Source: an uncultured Loktanella sp.
Lineage (GTDB): Bacteria > Pseudomonadota > Alphaproteobacteria > Rhodobacterales > Rhodobacteraceae
Assembly (NCBI GenBank): GCA_913061335.1
Contig: CAJXTP010000162.1
Coordinates: forward strand, 1 to 6,849
Length of the DNA stretch: 6,849 nucleotides
Direction of reading: 5' to 3'
Made by a program: the position numbers and the translations under genes. Every line of letters starts with the position of its first letter. The first letter of the stretch is position 1. Of this stretch, positions 6,353 through 6,849 are shown in pieces. The notes below the pieces were generated by a model that worked only from the letters and a program-made list of their open reading frames with translations, did no database searches and was not told the DNA's origin.

Positions 6353-6808
6353 CTATGGGCGCCCCACGCAGATGGCGCGAATTTGGGCGCGCATCAGGTC
6401 TTCGGCACGCGAAAATATCTTGCCTTTTAGCACCAGCAACGACAAAGGTAGCGCGGCTGTTTGAGACAGTGGACGAATGGCAATCCCTTCGAATTGCTGC
6501 CAAGGTAGCAAATTGTCGACAATTGCAATTCCCAAACCGGCCTGCACAAAACCCACCGCGGATATCGAAGTATCGATTTCAATCTGGGCGGAAAATCGCA
6601 TCCCATGCGCCCGGGCAGTAAGGGACAGTTCCTCGTGTGGACGGGTGTCACTGCGGTAGGAAATCACCGTTTTTTCGTCAAGATCAGCAAAGGAAATCGC
6701 TTCTTTTGCGGTCAACGCGTCTGCTTCGGGCAGGATGCAACAAAACCCAGTCTGGCCTAACGTTTCGATTTCGATGTCAGGCGGCAAACGGTCGTCCAAA
6801 GCCAAAGC
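6353..6808 (-). CDS. LysR-type transcriptional regulator, C-terminal effector-binding half (5' end off the contig)
   Basis: About 151 genuine residues survive, the second half of a regulator normally about 300 residues long. The part seen belongs to the periplasmic-binding-protein-like effector domain: FCCILPEADALTAKEAISFADL, then ISYRSDTR, then SISAVGFVQAGLGIAIVDNL, the typical LysR-family 'V..GLGIA.V' signature, and the closing SLLVLKGKIFSRAEDLMRAQI. The style of this last third recalls the opine-responsive OccR/NocR branch, but that is a weak impression. The N-terminal helix-turn-helix is missing because the contig ends in sequencing adapter at 6810; the apparent Met start at 6826 (MCIRDR) is encoded by adapter and is not real. 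It reads in the same direction as hyuA and stops 91 bases before it, so it probably regulates the hyuAB operon. Confidence 0.88.
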   Translation of the reverse strand, partial: ALALDDRLPPDIEIETLGQTGFCCILPEADALTAKEAISFADLDEKTVISYRSDTRPHEELSLTARAHGMRFSAQIEIDTSISAVGFVQAGLGIAIVDNLLPWQQFEGIAIRPLSQTAALPLSLLVLKGKIFSRAEDLMRAQIRAICVGRP

Positions 6809-6809
6809 C

Positions 6810-6849
6810 CTGTCTCTTATACACATCTGACGCTGCCGACGAATAGAGA
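6810..6849. other. Nextera sequencing adapter plus partial i5 index (non-genomic)
   Basis: Positions 6810-6828 equal the 19-base Tn5 mosaic end used in Nextera libraries (CTGTCTCTTATACACATCT), and 6829-6842 (GACGCTGCCGACGA) equal the reverse complement of the read-1 adapter arm. The last seven bases, ATAGAGA, match the first seven of the reverse complement of Nextera index S502/N502 (CTCTCTAT). The identity over the adapter is exact. This is read-through contamination left at the contig end; genomic sequence stops at 6809. Confidence 0.97.

Noticed and set aside
6511..6530. Palindromes AATTGTCGACAATT and AATTGCAATT
   Set aside because: They lie inside the LysR coding sequence at a conserved protein segment (GIAIVDNL) and are explained by its codons. 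A regulatory role is possible but unsupported.
6810..6828. Natural transposon end (Tn5 mosaic-like inverted repeat)
   Set aside because: The following bases are the Nextera read-1 arm and part of an index, so it is library adapter and not a mobile element.
6637..6846. Plus-strand open frame ending LLYTSDAADE
   Set aside because: Its C-terminus is encoded by the adapter, and the rest is antisense to the LysR gene.

Overview
The window looks like a short contig from a GC-rich proteobacterium. The protein style and base composition suggest an alphaproteobacterium of the Rhodobacterales/Roseobacter or Rhizobiales kind, but there is no rRNA or marker gene to prove it. All recognisable genes lie on the minus strand, so transcription runs from high to low coordinates. 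The contig is truncated at both ends, and the right-hand 40 bases are not genomic: they are a Nextera sequencing adapter followed by what looks like part of an i5 index.

Layout in order of transcription: (1) 6808-6353, the C-terminal half of a LysR-type regulator, cut off by the adapter. (2) A 91-base gap holding a perfect 10-base palindrome. (3) 6261-4192, hyuA, the ATP-binding subunit of a hydantoinase/oxoprolinase. (4) 4186-2201, hyuB, its partner subunit, with an extra C-terminal tail. (5) 2204-1872, a small plant-type [2Fe-2S] protein. (6) 1875-514, an FAD-dependent oxidoreductase with a C-terminal BFD-like [2Fe-2S] cysteine motif. (7) A 121-base AT-rich gap with a candidate promoter. 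(8) 392-1, the N-terminal 130 residues of an aldo/keto reductase whose 3' part is off the contig.

Genes 3 to 6 form a very tight operon: hyuA stops 5 bases before the preferred hyuB start, and the next two junctions are 4-base ATGA overlaps. HyuA and HyuB should form an ATP-dependent amidohydrolase (or carboxylase-type) complex acting on a cyclic amide or a related carbonyl compound. The [2Fe-2S] protein and the FAD protein match the gamma and alpha subunits of opine oxidase / D-hydroxyproline dehydrogenase / HcnAB-type dehydrogenases. The usual DAO-like beta subunit, which oxidises the amine, is not visible. A plausible inference is a catabolic pathway in which HyuAB opens a ring and a flavin/iron-sulfur dehydrogenase oxidises the resulting amino compound, under control of the LysR protein. 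The substrate cannot be read from the sequence. I see no mobile element, CRISPR array, tRNA or rRNA.
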